A stretch of 64,000 bases of DNA from CAJQPP01 sp963793465 (GCA_963793465.1 CAWCAJ010000001.1:434001-498000); one strand, 5' to 3'; counted from the stretch's first letter, positions 8,586 to 17,031 are shown. Numbers and translations are program-made. The notes: a model not told the origin generated them from the letters alone.

Positions 8586-9124
8586 ACTCCACACCTCAAA
8601 CCACAACCCAGATCTCGAGAATTACGATTCAGGCACCCATCGCACAGGTGTGGGAGGCGTTAACCAAAGAAGGTGAGGTCTTGCCATTCTTTTTTGGCTC
8701 CGTCATGCATACCACGAGCTTGGCACCCGGGGCACCCGTTCGCATGCGATCGGCCAACGGAAAATACACTGGCGTGGTGGGGGATGTGCTGGAACTCGAT
8801 CCTCCCTACCGGTACGCCATGACTTTCAAATTCACCAATTACGACGATGCCGTGTGCAAAGTAACGCACGAGTTGAAGGAGGTGCCAGGCGGCACGGAGT
8901 ACACCTTGATTTCGGAAGGTGTTCCGGTGGGGACACGGACCGAGAAACAGATGAAACAGGGGGGCCACATTATCACGACCACCTTGAAATCGTGGGTGGA
9001 AACGGGCAAGCCGACATCCATGGCCCGCTTCATCATGCTGATGGGGAAGGCGTTTGGGTTTATGTCTCCCAAACAATCCCTGTCCCGGCACTGGCCGATG
9101 GATCGACGTGTCGAATTGCCCTAG
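8582..9124 (+). CDS. SRPBCC (START-like/AHSA1) domain protein
   Basis: A 180-aa protein starting at ATG 8582, whose ATGA overlaps the regulator's stop, so translation is probably coupled. RITIQAPIAQVWEALTKEGEVLPFFFGSVM is the opening of the AHSA1/SRPBCC fold, followed by GDVLELDPPYRYAMTF and GGTEYTLISEGV of the central sheet and the long C-terminal helix GGHIITTTLKSWVETGKP. The fold forms a deep hydrophobic pocket; the ligand cannot be predicted. Pairing with an ArsR-type regulator is a widespread arrangement in which the SRPBCC protein is thought to sense or bind the inducing compound. A longer in-frame extension inside the regulator gene is rejected. Confidence 0.87.
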   Translation: MNSTPQTTTQISRITIQAPIAQVWEALTKEGEVLPFFFGSVMHTTSLAPGAPVRMRSANGKYTGVVGDVLELDPPYRYAMTFKFTNYDDAVCKVTHELKEVPGGTEYTLISEGVPVGTRTEKQMKQGGHIITTTLKSWVETGKPTSMARFIMLMGKAFGFMSPKQSLSRHWPMDRRVELP

Positions 9125-9238
9125 CGCTTCCTAATCGGCCTGCCTTTAACCTGGTACGCTCGCAGCCAGCAACAGGCGGGCATCCTGACATGAGTGTGCC
9201 GGAGCAACGCCCAACAGGACGACCGCCGCGGGCAGGCA

Positions 9239-10171
9239 TCAAGCGGTTTCGGAATCGGCGGGTTTTGCCGGGACCTGCTTGAGCGTCACGATCATCGCCA
9301 CCGCGGAGACAATGACCACAATCGCCAGAAACGTGGTCCAGGTGATTGGCTCGCTGAGCACCCACCAACCCAGGAAAACCGCGATCACCGGGTTGATATA
9401 GGTATAGGTCGCCACCCTGGAAGCCACAGCATTTTTCAGTAACCACATATAGGAAGTCAGGGCCACCAACGACCCAAAGATGGCCAGATAAACCACGGCC
9501 GCCACGGAGGACCACTGCACTGCCGACCAATCGATGGAAAATGGCTCCCGCAACAACACACTCACTCCCAAAAGTACCGTACCACCGCACAGCATTTGGA
9601 CACCCGTCGACATAAACACGTTTTCAGGCAAGTCCACTTGCCGGCTGTGCAAGGAACCCAGGCTCCAGAAGATCGGAGCACAGACAACTGCCAGCATACT
9701 GGGCAAATGCCAACGGGCCTGCTCGGTCGACAGTTGGCTGGGGCCTATCAGCAGTACAATCCCTGCCAAACCCAGCACCAATCCCAGGCAAACCCGCCAA
9801 CCCGGCTTGGGTCCTCGATAGAACAACCAGTCAAACAGTGTCATCCATAATGGCATCGTGGCAATCACCACGGCACAAATGCCGGAAGGGATTTTTTGGA
9901 TACCCCACATCACCAGGCCATTCCCACCCACCACCAGACAACACCCGATGATCGCCGCCCATTTCCATTGCCGCAGCGTTGGAAGGCCTACCCCCCGACA
10001 GGTCATGATGGCGATCAACACCAGGGCGGCGACCACAAAACGGCTACCCGCGATCGCAAAAGGAGGCAACGATTGGACGGCAATCGCCATCGCAAGATAC
10101 GTGGTACCCCAAATCACATAGATGGCAGCGAATGCCAGCAGGATTTTGGTGGCCGGCCCATCTTGGGACAT
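9239..10171 (-). CDS. EamA/DMT-superfamily transporter
   Basis: A roughly 310-aa membrane protein with about ten hydrophobic helices arranged as two EamA repeats. The first starts LLAFAAIYVIWGTTYLAMAIAVQSLPPFAIAGSRF, a very typical opening (IWGTTYL, PxxxAxxR). The second begins VCLGLVLGLAGIVLL/ACAPIFWSLGSL and includes YTYINPVIAVFLGWWVLSEPIT, the usual end of the second repeat (NPVxAxxLGxxxLxEP). Exporters of this family move amino acids or other small metabolites; the substrate is not predictable. ATG 10171 is preferred; a TTG at 10222 would add 17 residues. It has no evident operon partner. Confidence 0.9.
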   Translation of the reverse strand: MSQDGPATKILLAFAAIYVIWGTTYLAMAIAVQSLPPFAIAGSRFVVAALVLIAIMTCRGVGLPTLRQWKWAAIIGCCLVVGGNGLVMWGIQKIPSGICAVVIATMPLWMTLFDWLFYRGPKPGWRVCLGLVLGLAGIVLLIGPSQLSTEQARWHLPSMLAVVCAPIFWSLGSLHSRQVDLPENVFMSTGVQMLCGGTVLLGVSVLLREPFSIDWSAVQWSSVAAVVYLAIFGSLVALTSYMWLLKNAVASRVATYTYINPVIAVFLGWWVLSEPITWTTFLAIVVIVSAVAMIVTLKQVPAKPADSETA

Positions 10172-10632
10172 CCCGGTTGCCACAGGGGCGACTAATGATT
10201 TGGGTCGAATCAAGCGGTTCAATGTGCGGCAATCAGTTTGAAATCAGGGATATCGGTTTGCCGGGGATCCGCCCGAACTGGTCTATCGGAAACAGGGAAG
10301 GGTGCGAATCCTGCATGACATTCGTTTCCGGGCCAACTGCATTCGAAGTCGCACAAAGCCAGGTGCGATCCACACCGGCCCTGGCTCGCAATTAAACCGC
10401 CCGCAATGGAACCGGCAACAGCCGTCACCTGATAACTATTGCCGCCCATTGGCCTACCCGCAAGGTCCAATAAAGCCCCATGCGGTCAGTCCAAAATCAG
10501 GGTTGGAGCGGAACTGCCAATTCCAACGGGTGGCACGGCGGGTTGTGTCTGGGTGCCATGTGTCGGCCCTCGAAAGGTGCGCAAAAAAGAAACGGCTCAC
10601 GCGACCCGACCCTGCGATACGCCCGAGCCACT
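10172..10632. other. Intergenic region with a possible cobalamin-riboswitch-like stretch
   Basis: No credible gene. Plus-strand 10290-10385 has AACAGGGAAGGGTGCGAATC followed by CCAACTGCA and AAAGCCAGG, resembling conserved pieces of cobalamin riboswitches. The remainder, 10390-10632, shows nothing recognisable. Confidence 0.4.
10290..10385 (+). promoter_or_regulatory. Candidate truncated/variant cobalamin riboswitch (weak)
   Basis: Three pieces appear in the right order: GGGAA-GGG-TGCGAAT-CCT (the P-hairpin with a loop like TGAGAAT), CCAACTGCA (like GCAACTGT), and AAAGCCAGG (like the AGCCAGGA end). The distance between the second and third pieces is far shorter than in standard riboswitches, and downstream on this strand is the 3' end of a convergent gene. 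The DUF4430/DUF6580 pair with a possible B12 link lies 2.3 kb further on. Treat as a hypothesis. Confidence 0.25.
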
Positions 10633-12651
10633 TCAGGGATTCCGGGAATCCGCCCAGAACAGAACCCCGCCACGGACTTTGGGAAAGGTCGTTCCCAAGA
10701 TGGAACAGAGGTCCACATCACGAGGGTCCTGCACCACCCCCTCTTCCAGCAACTGCCGGGCTTCCCTCACCATGGGACTCAACAAATCATCCAGAATCTG
10801 CTCATCGGATAGTTCCAGCGGCTGTTTTTGGTACTTTTGCAGGATCGCATGGACTTCGGGATCCGGCAGCGGGAGGGAATCCGGTGTCTCGTACCGATAG
10901 AATCCCAGTCCGGCTTTCCGCCCCAGCCGATCCCGTTTCACCAATGCCGGCAGAATGGGTGTCAAGGAAATCAGGTCCGGCAGGGTCCGGAGGAAGGTTT
11001 CGCCCGAGTACATGATCGTATCGACTCCAATGAAGTCGATCATCTCGATGATGCCTGTGGCGAAGCCGAAATCGCGGAACAAGCGATCGATGCGTTCCAA
11101 CTCGACACCGTGCTGCAACAGGACGATGGCCCGATCCATGACGGGGCACAGCAACCGGTTGACGACGAACCCCGGCTGATCGCCTACCACCACGGGGGTC
11201 TTTCGAAACAGCCGCACCAGCTCGATCGCGACATTGACCGCTCGCTCCGACGTCGTGTCGGACTTGATGATTTCGACCAGGCGGACAGGCTCGCTGGGCC
11301 AGCAAAAGTGCAATCCGAACAGGCGATCGGGATTCCTGACTGACTCGGCGATATCGCTAACCGGAATGGTTGAGGTGTTGGTCGCCAGGAAGGTGTCATC
11401 GCGGACGACAGCCTCCATACGCCGGAATAGTTCCTGTTTGATTTTCAGTTTTTCCACGATGCATTCGATCACCAGATCACAATCTGCCAGATCCTGCAAC
11501 GAACCAACTTCGGTCACGCTGTCCGTTTGGCTGCGGGGGCGGGATCCAAGCTGCTGGACCAGTTGTCGGCTACGACGTGTGTCGGCATCGTAGAGTTTCA
11601 GGTTGAATCCCGCATTGGCGGAGAGCTGCGCGATCTGGGCCCCCATCCAGCCTGCACCCACAATGCCCACATTCTTGATGGTGGGAGGTTCGTCGGCGAA
11701 TTGAGCTCGCGTTTTCTTGGCCCGCTCATCCAGAAAGAAGTAATGCAGCAACCCCCGGTTCGGCGGGCTTCCCCAGACCTGGGCGAAGGCCCGGGACTCA
11801 CTTTGCATGGCTTCTGCAGCGGATAACTTCATGGTCGCCAACATGTGCTCCAGCACGACCGTGGGTGCCGCGGGGTCAACTTCCGAGTTCGCCTGAATCG
11901 CGTCCAGAGTGGCCTGGCGAAACTGTTTGACCGATTTGGGCTTTTTTCGGCGAACATGTCCCAGCATTTCCTGGCGTCGTTTCAGATAGCCCTGAGTGTA
12001 GTGCTCGCGATCAATGACTTGCAACGCGCTGGGTATCAGAACATCTTCGGGAACGACCAAGCTGGTAATGCCCAACTCCATGCTTTCCGCAGCCGAGATC
12101 AAGTCGCCACTGGTTGTGATATCCACAGCGGGTTCCAAACCGATCAACCGGGGCAAGCGTACGGTACCGGCCCAGCCCGGGATCAAGCCCAATTTCACTT
12201 CCGGCAATCCCAGCAACGTACGGCGATGCTCCGACGCAATCCGGCAATCACACCACAACGGTAGCTCCAGGCCTCCCCCCACACAGACGCCATGAATGGC
12301 TGCCACACTGACACATTCCTCCATCTCGCTAAAGCGACTCATGATGGACCGGCCACGATCACAGAAACCGAAAATCTCCTTATCTGGCCAATCCAGATGC
12401 CGGGAAATATTCTCCAAATCCGCTCCCGCCACAAATATCGATGGTTTGGCCGAGACCAATACGATTCCGCGTGGGGGTTCGGCCTCCAGCTGCTGCAATG
12501 CCTGGTCCAGGTCATGGTAGACTTGTTCGGTCAGTACATTGGCGGATTTGCCGGGCATGTCCAGCAGAAACAACTTGACGTTATCACCAATTTCCGAAAT
12601 TTTGACGGATGACAATTCGTTCTTCCCTGGAATATGTGATGCTGACTGCAT
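10633..12651 (-). CDS. fadJ: Fused enoyl-CoA hydratase / 3-hydroxyacyl-CoA dehydrogenase
   Basis: A 672-aa multifunctional beta-oxidation alpha subunit (FadB/FadJ-like). Residues ~15-210 are a crotonase domain with oxyanion-hole segments FVAGADLENIS and HGVCVGGGLEL; the two catalytic glutamates are E129 and E151 (GLPEVKLGLIPGWAG). Residues ~325-505 form the NAD-binding dehydrogenase domain with GAGWMG (332-337) and catalytic H448 in LFGLHFCWPSEPVRLVEI. Here the usual HFxNPV is HFCWPS, a notable change beside the catalytic His. C-terminal dehydrogenase domain(s) follow (GDQPGFVVNRLL, then DRLGRKAGLGFYRY). No thiolase gene is adjacent. FadJ versus FadB cannot be decided from sequence alone. Confidence 0.88.
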   Translation of the reverse strand: MQSASHIPGKNELSSVKISEIGDNVKLFLLDMPGKSANVLTEQVYHDLDQALQQLEAEPPRGIVLVSAKPSIFVAGADLENISRHLDWPDKEIFGFCDRGRSIMSRFSEMEECVSVAAIHGVCVGGGLELPLWCDCRIASEHRRTLLGLPEVKLGLIPGWAGTVRLPRLIGLEPAVDITTSGDLISAAESMELGITSLVVPEDVLIPSALQVIDREHYTQGYLKRRQEMLGHVRRKKPKSVKQFRQATLDAIQANSEVDPAAPTVVLEHMLATMKLSAAEAMQSESRAFAQVWGSPPNRGLLHYFFLDERAKKTRAQFADEPPTIKNVGIVGAGWMGAQIAQLSANAGFNLKLYDADTRRSRQLVQQLGSRPRSQTDSVTEVGSLQDLADCDLVIECIVEKLKIKQELFRRMEAVVRDDTFLATNTSTIPVSDIAESVRNPDRLFGLHFCWPSEPVRLVEIIKSDTTSERAVNVAIELVRLFRKTPVVVGDQPGFVVNRLLCPVMDRAIVLLQHGVELERIDRLFRDFGFATGIIEMIDFIGVDTIMYSGETFLRTLPDLISLTPILPALVKRDRLGRKAGLGFYRYETPDSLPLPDPEVHAILQKYQKQPLELSDEQILDDLLSPMVREARQLLEEGVVQDPRDVDLCSILGTTFPKVRGGVLFWADSRNP

Positions 12652-12711
12652 TGCGATTAACCCGCTACAGCATATAGAATTACGAGATTAATTGGCACGA
12701 CCCCCGCCCCC

Positions 12712-13158
12712 ATGACCTGCCCGATGGCAATATTCCGCTGCACCTTAATGAGCGCTTGGCTGATCTGCCTGACCAGCTGCGGCGTGGCTCCATCGACTGA
12801 CGAAAAGGCGGATGCCGGGGCGACGGTTCAGCGGTACGCATTGACGATTCGATTTGGCAAGCTTGATCGACCTGACATCACCTGGCAATGGGAAACCGGT
12901 CAGCAGGCAACCGCACTGGGGTTATTGCAGGCCGCAGCCCAACAATGCGACTTTCCGTTACACTATCGCGGTCGCGGCGCAACGGCATTTGTCGAGTCCA
13001 TCGCGGGGGTTCGTGGAGGCGACGGCCCCGACTGGTGGATGTTCCGGGTGAATGACCAGTTATCTCAACAAGGGGCCGACGTGATGGCCCTGTCTCCGGG
13101 CGACCATGTGGAATGGCGTTTGGGGAATTACGATGTAAATAACAGCTCAGACGAGTAA
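12712..13158 (+). CDS. DUF4430 lipoprotein
   Basis: A 148-aa exported protein with a lipoprotein signal: LICLTSCG, with the lipobox Cys at residue 23 from ATG 12712. The mature part is a single DUF4430 domain: VQRYALTIRFGKLDRPDITWQWETGQQATALGLLQAA at the start, then GPDWWMFRVNDQLSQQGADVMALSPGDHVEWRLG. DUF4430 is the beta-grasp domain shared with the C-terminal part of intrinsic factor and transcobalamin, so a vitamin- or cofactor-related ligand is plausible but unproven. The next gene, a DUF6580 membrane protein, starts 42 bp downstream, suggesting joint action in uptake at the outer leaflet and inner membrane. Confidence 0.82.
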   Translation: MTCPMAIFRCTLMSAWLICLTSCGVAPSTDEKADAGATVQRYALTIRFGKLDRPDITWQWETGQQATALGLLQAAAQQCDFPLHYRGRGATAFVESIAGVRGGDGPDWWMFRVNDQLSQQGADVMALSPGDHVEWRLGNYDVNNSSDE

Positions 13159-13200
13159 ACGACCAGAACCCTAGACGATCAGACGAATCGGGAAGGCTCC

Positions 13201-13803
13201 ATGAATCCAAATTCACACACGGTTGCGCCGGCAAGCGGGCGGTCGTTGAAGGCTGAAATCGCCACGGCCCTTGGGCTGGCTGGTTTGATTGTGGTCAGTC
13301 GGTGGACCATCGACCTGCCCAATTTCCAGCCGGTTATGGCAATCGCCATGCTGGCCGGATTTCTGTTCCAACGTCAATGGTTGGGATGGGCTTCCCTGCT
13401 GGCCGGCATGCTGTTTGCCGACTCCCTGCTCGGGTTTTACGATATTCGTTTGAGCTCGATCGTGTATTTGGCTTTGATGTTGCCGCTGTTGGGGGGACTG
13501 TTGCTGCGTCGTTGGCAGGACCGGCCCTGGCGTTTCATGGCTGGCATGTTTGGCGTCACGAGCCTGGCAGCCGCCAGCTTTTATGCCATGACCAATGTGG
13601 CGGTGTGGTGGTTTGCCGACTGGTATCCACCTACGCGGGCGGGACTGGGCATGGCCATGCTGATGGGTTTGCCATTTTTGAAATGGACGCTGTTGGCCAA
13701 CCTGACCTTCACACCCCTCTTGTTTGCGGCGGCCAGCTTGGGGACCCGTTGGCAGCAATCACCGGTCGGGCGGCGGGTCGCTGTCGTGTTGCCTCGGGAC
13801 TGA
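13201..13803 (+). CDS. DUF6580 membrane protein (putative ECF S-component-like)
   Basis: A 200-aa integral membrane protein with five or six helices. It carries the DUF6580 pattern: NFQPVMAIAMLAGFLF, ADSLLGFYDIRLSSIVYLALML, ATNxxxWW-like AMTNVAVWWFADWYPPTRAGL, and LPFLKWTLLANLTFTPLLF. The family is annotated as putative transport proteins resembling substrate-binding (S) components of ECF transporters. No ECF ATPases or T component are next to it, so it would have to share a module encoded elsewhere. Co-directional with and 42 bp after the DUF4430 lipoprotein gene. Confidence 0.78.
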   Translation: MNPNSHTVAPASGRSLKAEIATALGLAGLIVVSRWTIDLPNFQPVMAIAMLAGFLFQRQWLGWASLLAGMLFADSLLGFYDIRLSSIVYLALMLPLLGGLLLRRWQDRPWRFMAGMFGVTSLAAASFYAMTNVAVWWFADWYPPTRAGLGMAMLMGLPFLKWTLLANLTFTPLLFAAASLGTRWQQSPVGRRVAVVLPRD

Positions 13804-13891
13804 GCGGCATCGCAATTCTCAATGAGCGACATGGTCGCTCATCGGGAGACCATTTTTCAACCTTTAACCATTGATGGGACATTTCCACAAA

Positions 13892-13940
13892 GCTTGCGGT
13901 TCAGGAAGGCTTGCGGTTCAGGAAGGCTTGCGGTTGCGGC
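13892..13940. repeat. Tandem 17-bp repeat overlapping a small gene's 3' end
   Basis: GCTTGCGGTTCAGGAAG occurs at 13892-13908 and 13909-13925, with a third partial copy from 13926 (GCTTGCGGTT). The TGA of the small minus-strand gene (13918-13920) lies within the second unit, so the repeat supplies the last residues (NRKPS) of that protein. Confidence 0.88.
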
Positions 13941-14076
13941 GAATCAATTTCTTGCGTTTATCCACGACCTGGAATTTCTTGCGTGGGCGTGGGATACAGA
14001 TTGCGACCAACCCCAGCACCACGAGCATGATAATCAGGAAGTCCGCAAAAAAGTAACCCTGTGCCAGCAGTGACAT
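13918..14076 (-). CDS. Small membrane protein, 52 aa
   Basis: Starting at ATG 14076 the product is MSLLAQGYFFADFLIIMLVV followed by LGLVAICIPRPRKKF and a very basic tail (DKRKKLIRRNRKPS). It has one transmembrane helix (~10-30) and a positively charged, probably cytoplasmic C-terminus. AAGGAA lies eight bases upstream. A 34-residue upstream extension of the frame (start 14178) has low plausibility. I do not recognise a function. The clean topology and good ribosome-binding site favour a real gene. The C-terminus ends inside a 17-bp tandem repeat. Confidence 0.65.
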   Translation of the reverse strand: MSLLAQGYFFADFLIIMLVVLGLVAICIPRPRKKFQVVDKRKKLIRRNRKPS

Positions 14077-14233
14077 ACGTTGCTTTCCTTGGATTGATTG
14101 GCGGTTGAGTTTCAAACAGTGGTTGCGGCAATGGCCCCAGCCACGGGAAACTCGACAAGCGGCTTTGACGCCATGCATTCGAAGCGGCGTCCGCTAGTCA
14201 CATTATAACATACCAGCGGGCTGGCGGCCTCGG

Positions 14234-15571
14234 TCATCTGTCGATGCGTTCCCGCAATGCGTCCAGCAGGGGCTGGATACCGGCGTCGATGGAAATCTCG
14301 GATTGGTACCCGTCGGCCAGCCATTTCAATTGGACGGTACCCGCCCGGATCTCGTTCTCACCGGCCACGATACATGCCGGGAAACCCCTCTGATCCGCAT
14401 ATTTGAATTGCTGCCCCGGTTTCTTTTGATCGCAATAAACCTCGACCGAAAAACCAGCCCGCCTTAACTGGGCAGCCAGGTTCAGGTAATGGCCCAGATA
14501 TTGACGATCAAAATTAAGAATCATCAAGTCGGCCGGAGTGCTGACGGCCGGGATCATCTGCAGTCGCTCCATGGCGGCCAACAGTCGATCCAACCCGAGC
14601 GAAGCCCCCACTCCAGGCAACTCTCGCTTGGTGTACAGCTCAGCCAGGTTATCGTACCGGCCTCCCGAGCAGACGCTGCCAATGCCCGGATCCTCGTCCA
14701 GCGAAGTCTCAAATACGACTCCCGTATAGTAGTCCAGTCCGCGGGCGATCGCCGGATCGATACGGTAACACGTTTCAGGCACGCCTGCCTGACTCAGCAG
14801 TTGGGCCAAATCCTGCAAATGGGCGAATCCCGATTCCGCCAGGGCATTGCCTGCCACCAATGGCTGCAACTGCTTCAACACTTCATCCGCCGAACCTTGA
14901 ATCGCGACCAGCTGCAGGATCTGTTCGACCTGCGAATCCCCGACCCCGCAGGTTTCCAGTTCCGCAATGACTTTTGCACGACCGGCTTTTTCCACCTTGT
15001 CGATCGCTCGCAACACCTCGGTCGATTTATCAGTCAGATCAAACCGGTCCAACAGGCCATTCAGCACCCGGCGATTGTTCACGCGAATGGTGAAGTCTTC
15101 AAAACCAATGGATCGCAACAGGTCATGAATTACCAACACGCATTCCACGTCGCTGGCAATCGACTGCGTACCAATCGTATCGAAGTCGCATTGAGCGAAC
15201 TCGCGGTATCGCCCGGCCTGCGTATTCTCGCCACGCCAGACATTTCCAATGTGATATCGCTTGAAGGGAGTCCCCAGTTGATCAATATGTTGAGCCACGA
15301 AGCGAGCCAGAGGCACCGTCAAATCAAACCGCATGCCCACCGGACGCTGGCCATGATCGACGAAATGGTACATTTGGCGATCGGTTTCCTCGCTCCCTTT
15401 GCCGGTCAGAATTTCCAGGTGTTCCAATGCCGGCGTATCAATCGGCGCATAGCCGTAGGAACGGTAGACCTGCCGCGCGGTTTCCATCAGGCGTTCCCGC
15501 GGAATCATGGCGGCAGGCAAGAAATCGCGGAAGCCCTTGAGTGTCCGGGGCTTGATAATCGATGGGTTCAT
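14234..15571 (-). CDS. hisS: Histidyl-tRNA synthetase
   Basis: Charges tRNA-His in the cytoplasm; class II synthetase of 445 aa. The N-terminus KPRTLKGFRDFLP is the HisRS opening. Motif 2 reads HIGNVWRGENTQAGRYREFAQCD. The histidine-specific A motif is ARGLDYYTGVVFE, and motif 3 is VGASLGLDRLLAAME. The C-terminal anticodon-binding domain starts near TPADLMILNF and includes LRRAGFSVEVYCDQKK and the usual GENEI. ATG 15571 lies 8 bp after the stop of the YkgJ-type gene, so the two are probably one transcript. Confidence 0.96.
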   Translation of the reverse strand: MNPSIIKPRTLKGFRDFLPAAMIPRERLMETARQVYRSYGYAPIDTPALEHLEILTGKGSEETDRQMYHFVDHGQRPVGMRFDLTVPLARFVAQHIDQLGTPFKRYHIGNVWRGENTQAGRYREFAQCDFDTIGTQSIASDVECVLVIHDLLRSIGFEDFTIRVNNRRVLNGLLDRFDLTDKSTEVLRAIDKVEKAGRAKVIAELETCGVGDSQVEQILQLVAIQGSADEVLKQLQPLVAGNALAESGFAHLQDLAQLLSQAGVPETCYRIDPAIARGLDYYTGVVFETSLDEDPGIGSVCSGGRYDNLAELYTKRELPGVGASLGLDRLLAAMERLQMIPAVSTPADLMILNFDRQYLGHYLNLAAQLRRAGFSVEVYCDQKKPGQQFKYADQRGFPACIVAGENEIRAGTVQLKWLADGYQSEISIDAGIQPLLDALRERIDR

Positions 15572-15579
15572 GTCGCCAA

Positions 15580-16023
15580 CTAGGCCTGGCCGAGGATCGG
15601 CAGTAATTTGGGTCGGGGGGAACGAAAGCTGGATTTTCCCGGCTTGGCATACAGCGCGTTACTGAACTCGGCAACCTGTTCGGGCGTCTCAAAATACCGA
15701 TCATAGGTCCAGGTATCGTCGTACTCGCAATTGTCTGTTGAGTAGGTTCGGCAGATTGTGGGCCGGGTTTCGTAGATCCCGCAACGGTGATCGTCCTGCA
15801 GGTGCTTGCAGACCGTGTGAACCAGCAGGTACCAGGTATCGTCTTCTGTGAAAACGGACGCTCGCCCATGCAAAAGATACCACCGCAAGTACTCAAAGTC
15901 CTCAAAGGTCGTGGGAGTATCGATGGGTAGCGCAAAATAGCGGCAGCATTTGGCCGTGCAGTAGTCGCACAGCACCTCGCCTGGCGACAGGTCTTCGCGA
16001 CGCGGTTTGGTTTGTTGGATCAT
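15580..16023 (-). CDS. YkgJ-family cysteine-cluster protein
   Basis: A 147-aa protein with the CxxCxxxCC-type metal-binding cluster CDYCTAKCCRYFALPI (~18-33) and the downstream C-x-x-H and RPTICRTY part (VCKHLQDDHRCGIYETRPTICRTY). This is the pattern of the UPF0153/YkgJ group, thought to bind zinc or iron-sulfur. Function unknown. ATG 16023 is preferred; an in-frame ATG at 16092 would add 23 Pro/Gly-rich residues and looks spurious. Directly upstream of hisS on the same strand. Confidence 0.83.
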   Translation of the reverse strand: MIQQTKPRREDLSPGEVLCDYCTAKCCRYFALPIDTPTTFEDFEYLRWYLLHGRASVFTEDDTWYLLVHTVCKHLQDDHRCGIYETRPTICRTYSTDNCEYDDTWTYDRYFETPEQVAEFSNALYAKPGKSSFRSPRPKLLPILGQA

Positions 16024-16212
16024 CGCCAGTTTCCCATGCGGTTCATTCCGGTTCCCGGGCCGTCCCGGACCACGTGGGATGATGCCGTGCACGGTGTCCG
16101 GAAGGACATTCCTGCCGTCAGTTTAAGGGGCGACAGGGCTTTTACCAATCGGGGATCAGGCGGTAGGCTGTACGCCAACGGCTTTCGATCCCGCCCTCTT
16201 TCCACGGCTGAC

Positions 16213-17031
16213 ATGTTACCTGTTGCCAATATCCTGACGACTGGTGTCTGGCCGGCCATCCTGCTGTTGGTGGGCGCCCTGGCTCCTCTGGTGTTTTTTA
16301 CCTGGGTAATCCACATCTTTGAACGCCTGATGCAGCAGCGACTGGTCAGTCGTTTCGGTTGGAATGCCGTGATGTTTACCGGCTGGTTGGGAACACCGAT
16401 TCATGAACTCAGTCATGCGTTCATGTGCGCCCTGTTCCAACACAACATCGTGGACATGGAACTGTTCAAACCTGACAAGCGGAACGGGCGACTGGGTTAT
16501 GTGACACACACCTACACCCGCGGCAACCGGTATCAGGAATTTGGGACTTTTTTTATTGGTATCGCACCCCTGTTGGGCGGCACCACCGTGCTGTTGATTC
16601 TGTTGATGATCTTCTTTCCCGACGTGGCCAAATCCGCCCTGTTTTCCGCATCCCAGGATTTGCCCCTTTGGCAACAGGTAGGCCAATCGCTGCAGGCGTT
16701 GTTGGGCGGGCTGTTTCGGCCAGAGAATCTTGTGGGGTTTCGACTCTGGCTGTTCCTGTACCTGGTGATTTGCGTGGGCAGCCACATGGCACCCAGCATG
16801 TCCGATTACGAAGGTGCCATGAAAGGCGGATTACTGCTGTTGATTCTTCTGGTTGTCAGCAGCCTGATGATTGCCTGGTTCGGCCCTGACCGAGCGGGCA
16901 TATTCTCTTTCGCAAAACCTGTGCTGGTACCACTGATTTCGGCCATGATTGCGGTGCTTGCTCTGGTAGCCGTCGCCACTGCCTTCGTGTTCCTGATCAC
17001 GGAGATCCTCGATCGGATTCGCGGAAGATAA
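16213..17031 (+). CDS. Polytopic membrane protein with HELSH zinc-peptidase-like motif
   Basis: A 272-aa protein with about six hydrophobic segments. The sequence TPIHELSHAFMCALF places an HExxH motif (H64, E65, H68) at the start of a hydrophobic helix, as in intramembrane M50-type proteases and related families. A second candidate motif would be near GIAPLLGGTT (~120), a G-x-x-P-L-x-G pattern seen in such families, but the canonical NPDG/LDG ligand motif is not visible. It may be a site-2-protease-like enzyme or an inactive homologue. ATG 16213 is preferred over a start at 16012, which would add a long, non-membrane, Arg-rich extension. Confidence 0.7.
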   Translation: MLPVANILTTGVWPAILLLVGALAPLVFFTWVIHIFERLMQQRLVSRFGWNAVMFTGWLGTPIHELSHAFMCALFQHNIVDMELFKPDKRNGRLGYVTHTYTRGNRYQEFGTFFIGIAPLLGGTTVLLILLMIFFPDVAKSALFSASQDLPLWQQVGQSLQALLGGLFRPENLVGFRLWLFLYLVICVGSHMAPSMSDYEGAMKGGLLLLILLVVSSLMIAWFGPDRAGIFSFAKPVLVPLISAMIAVLALVAVATAFVFLITEILDRIRGR

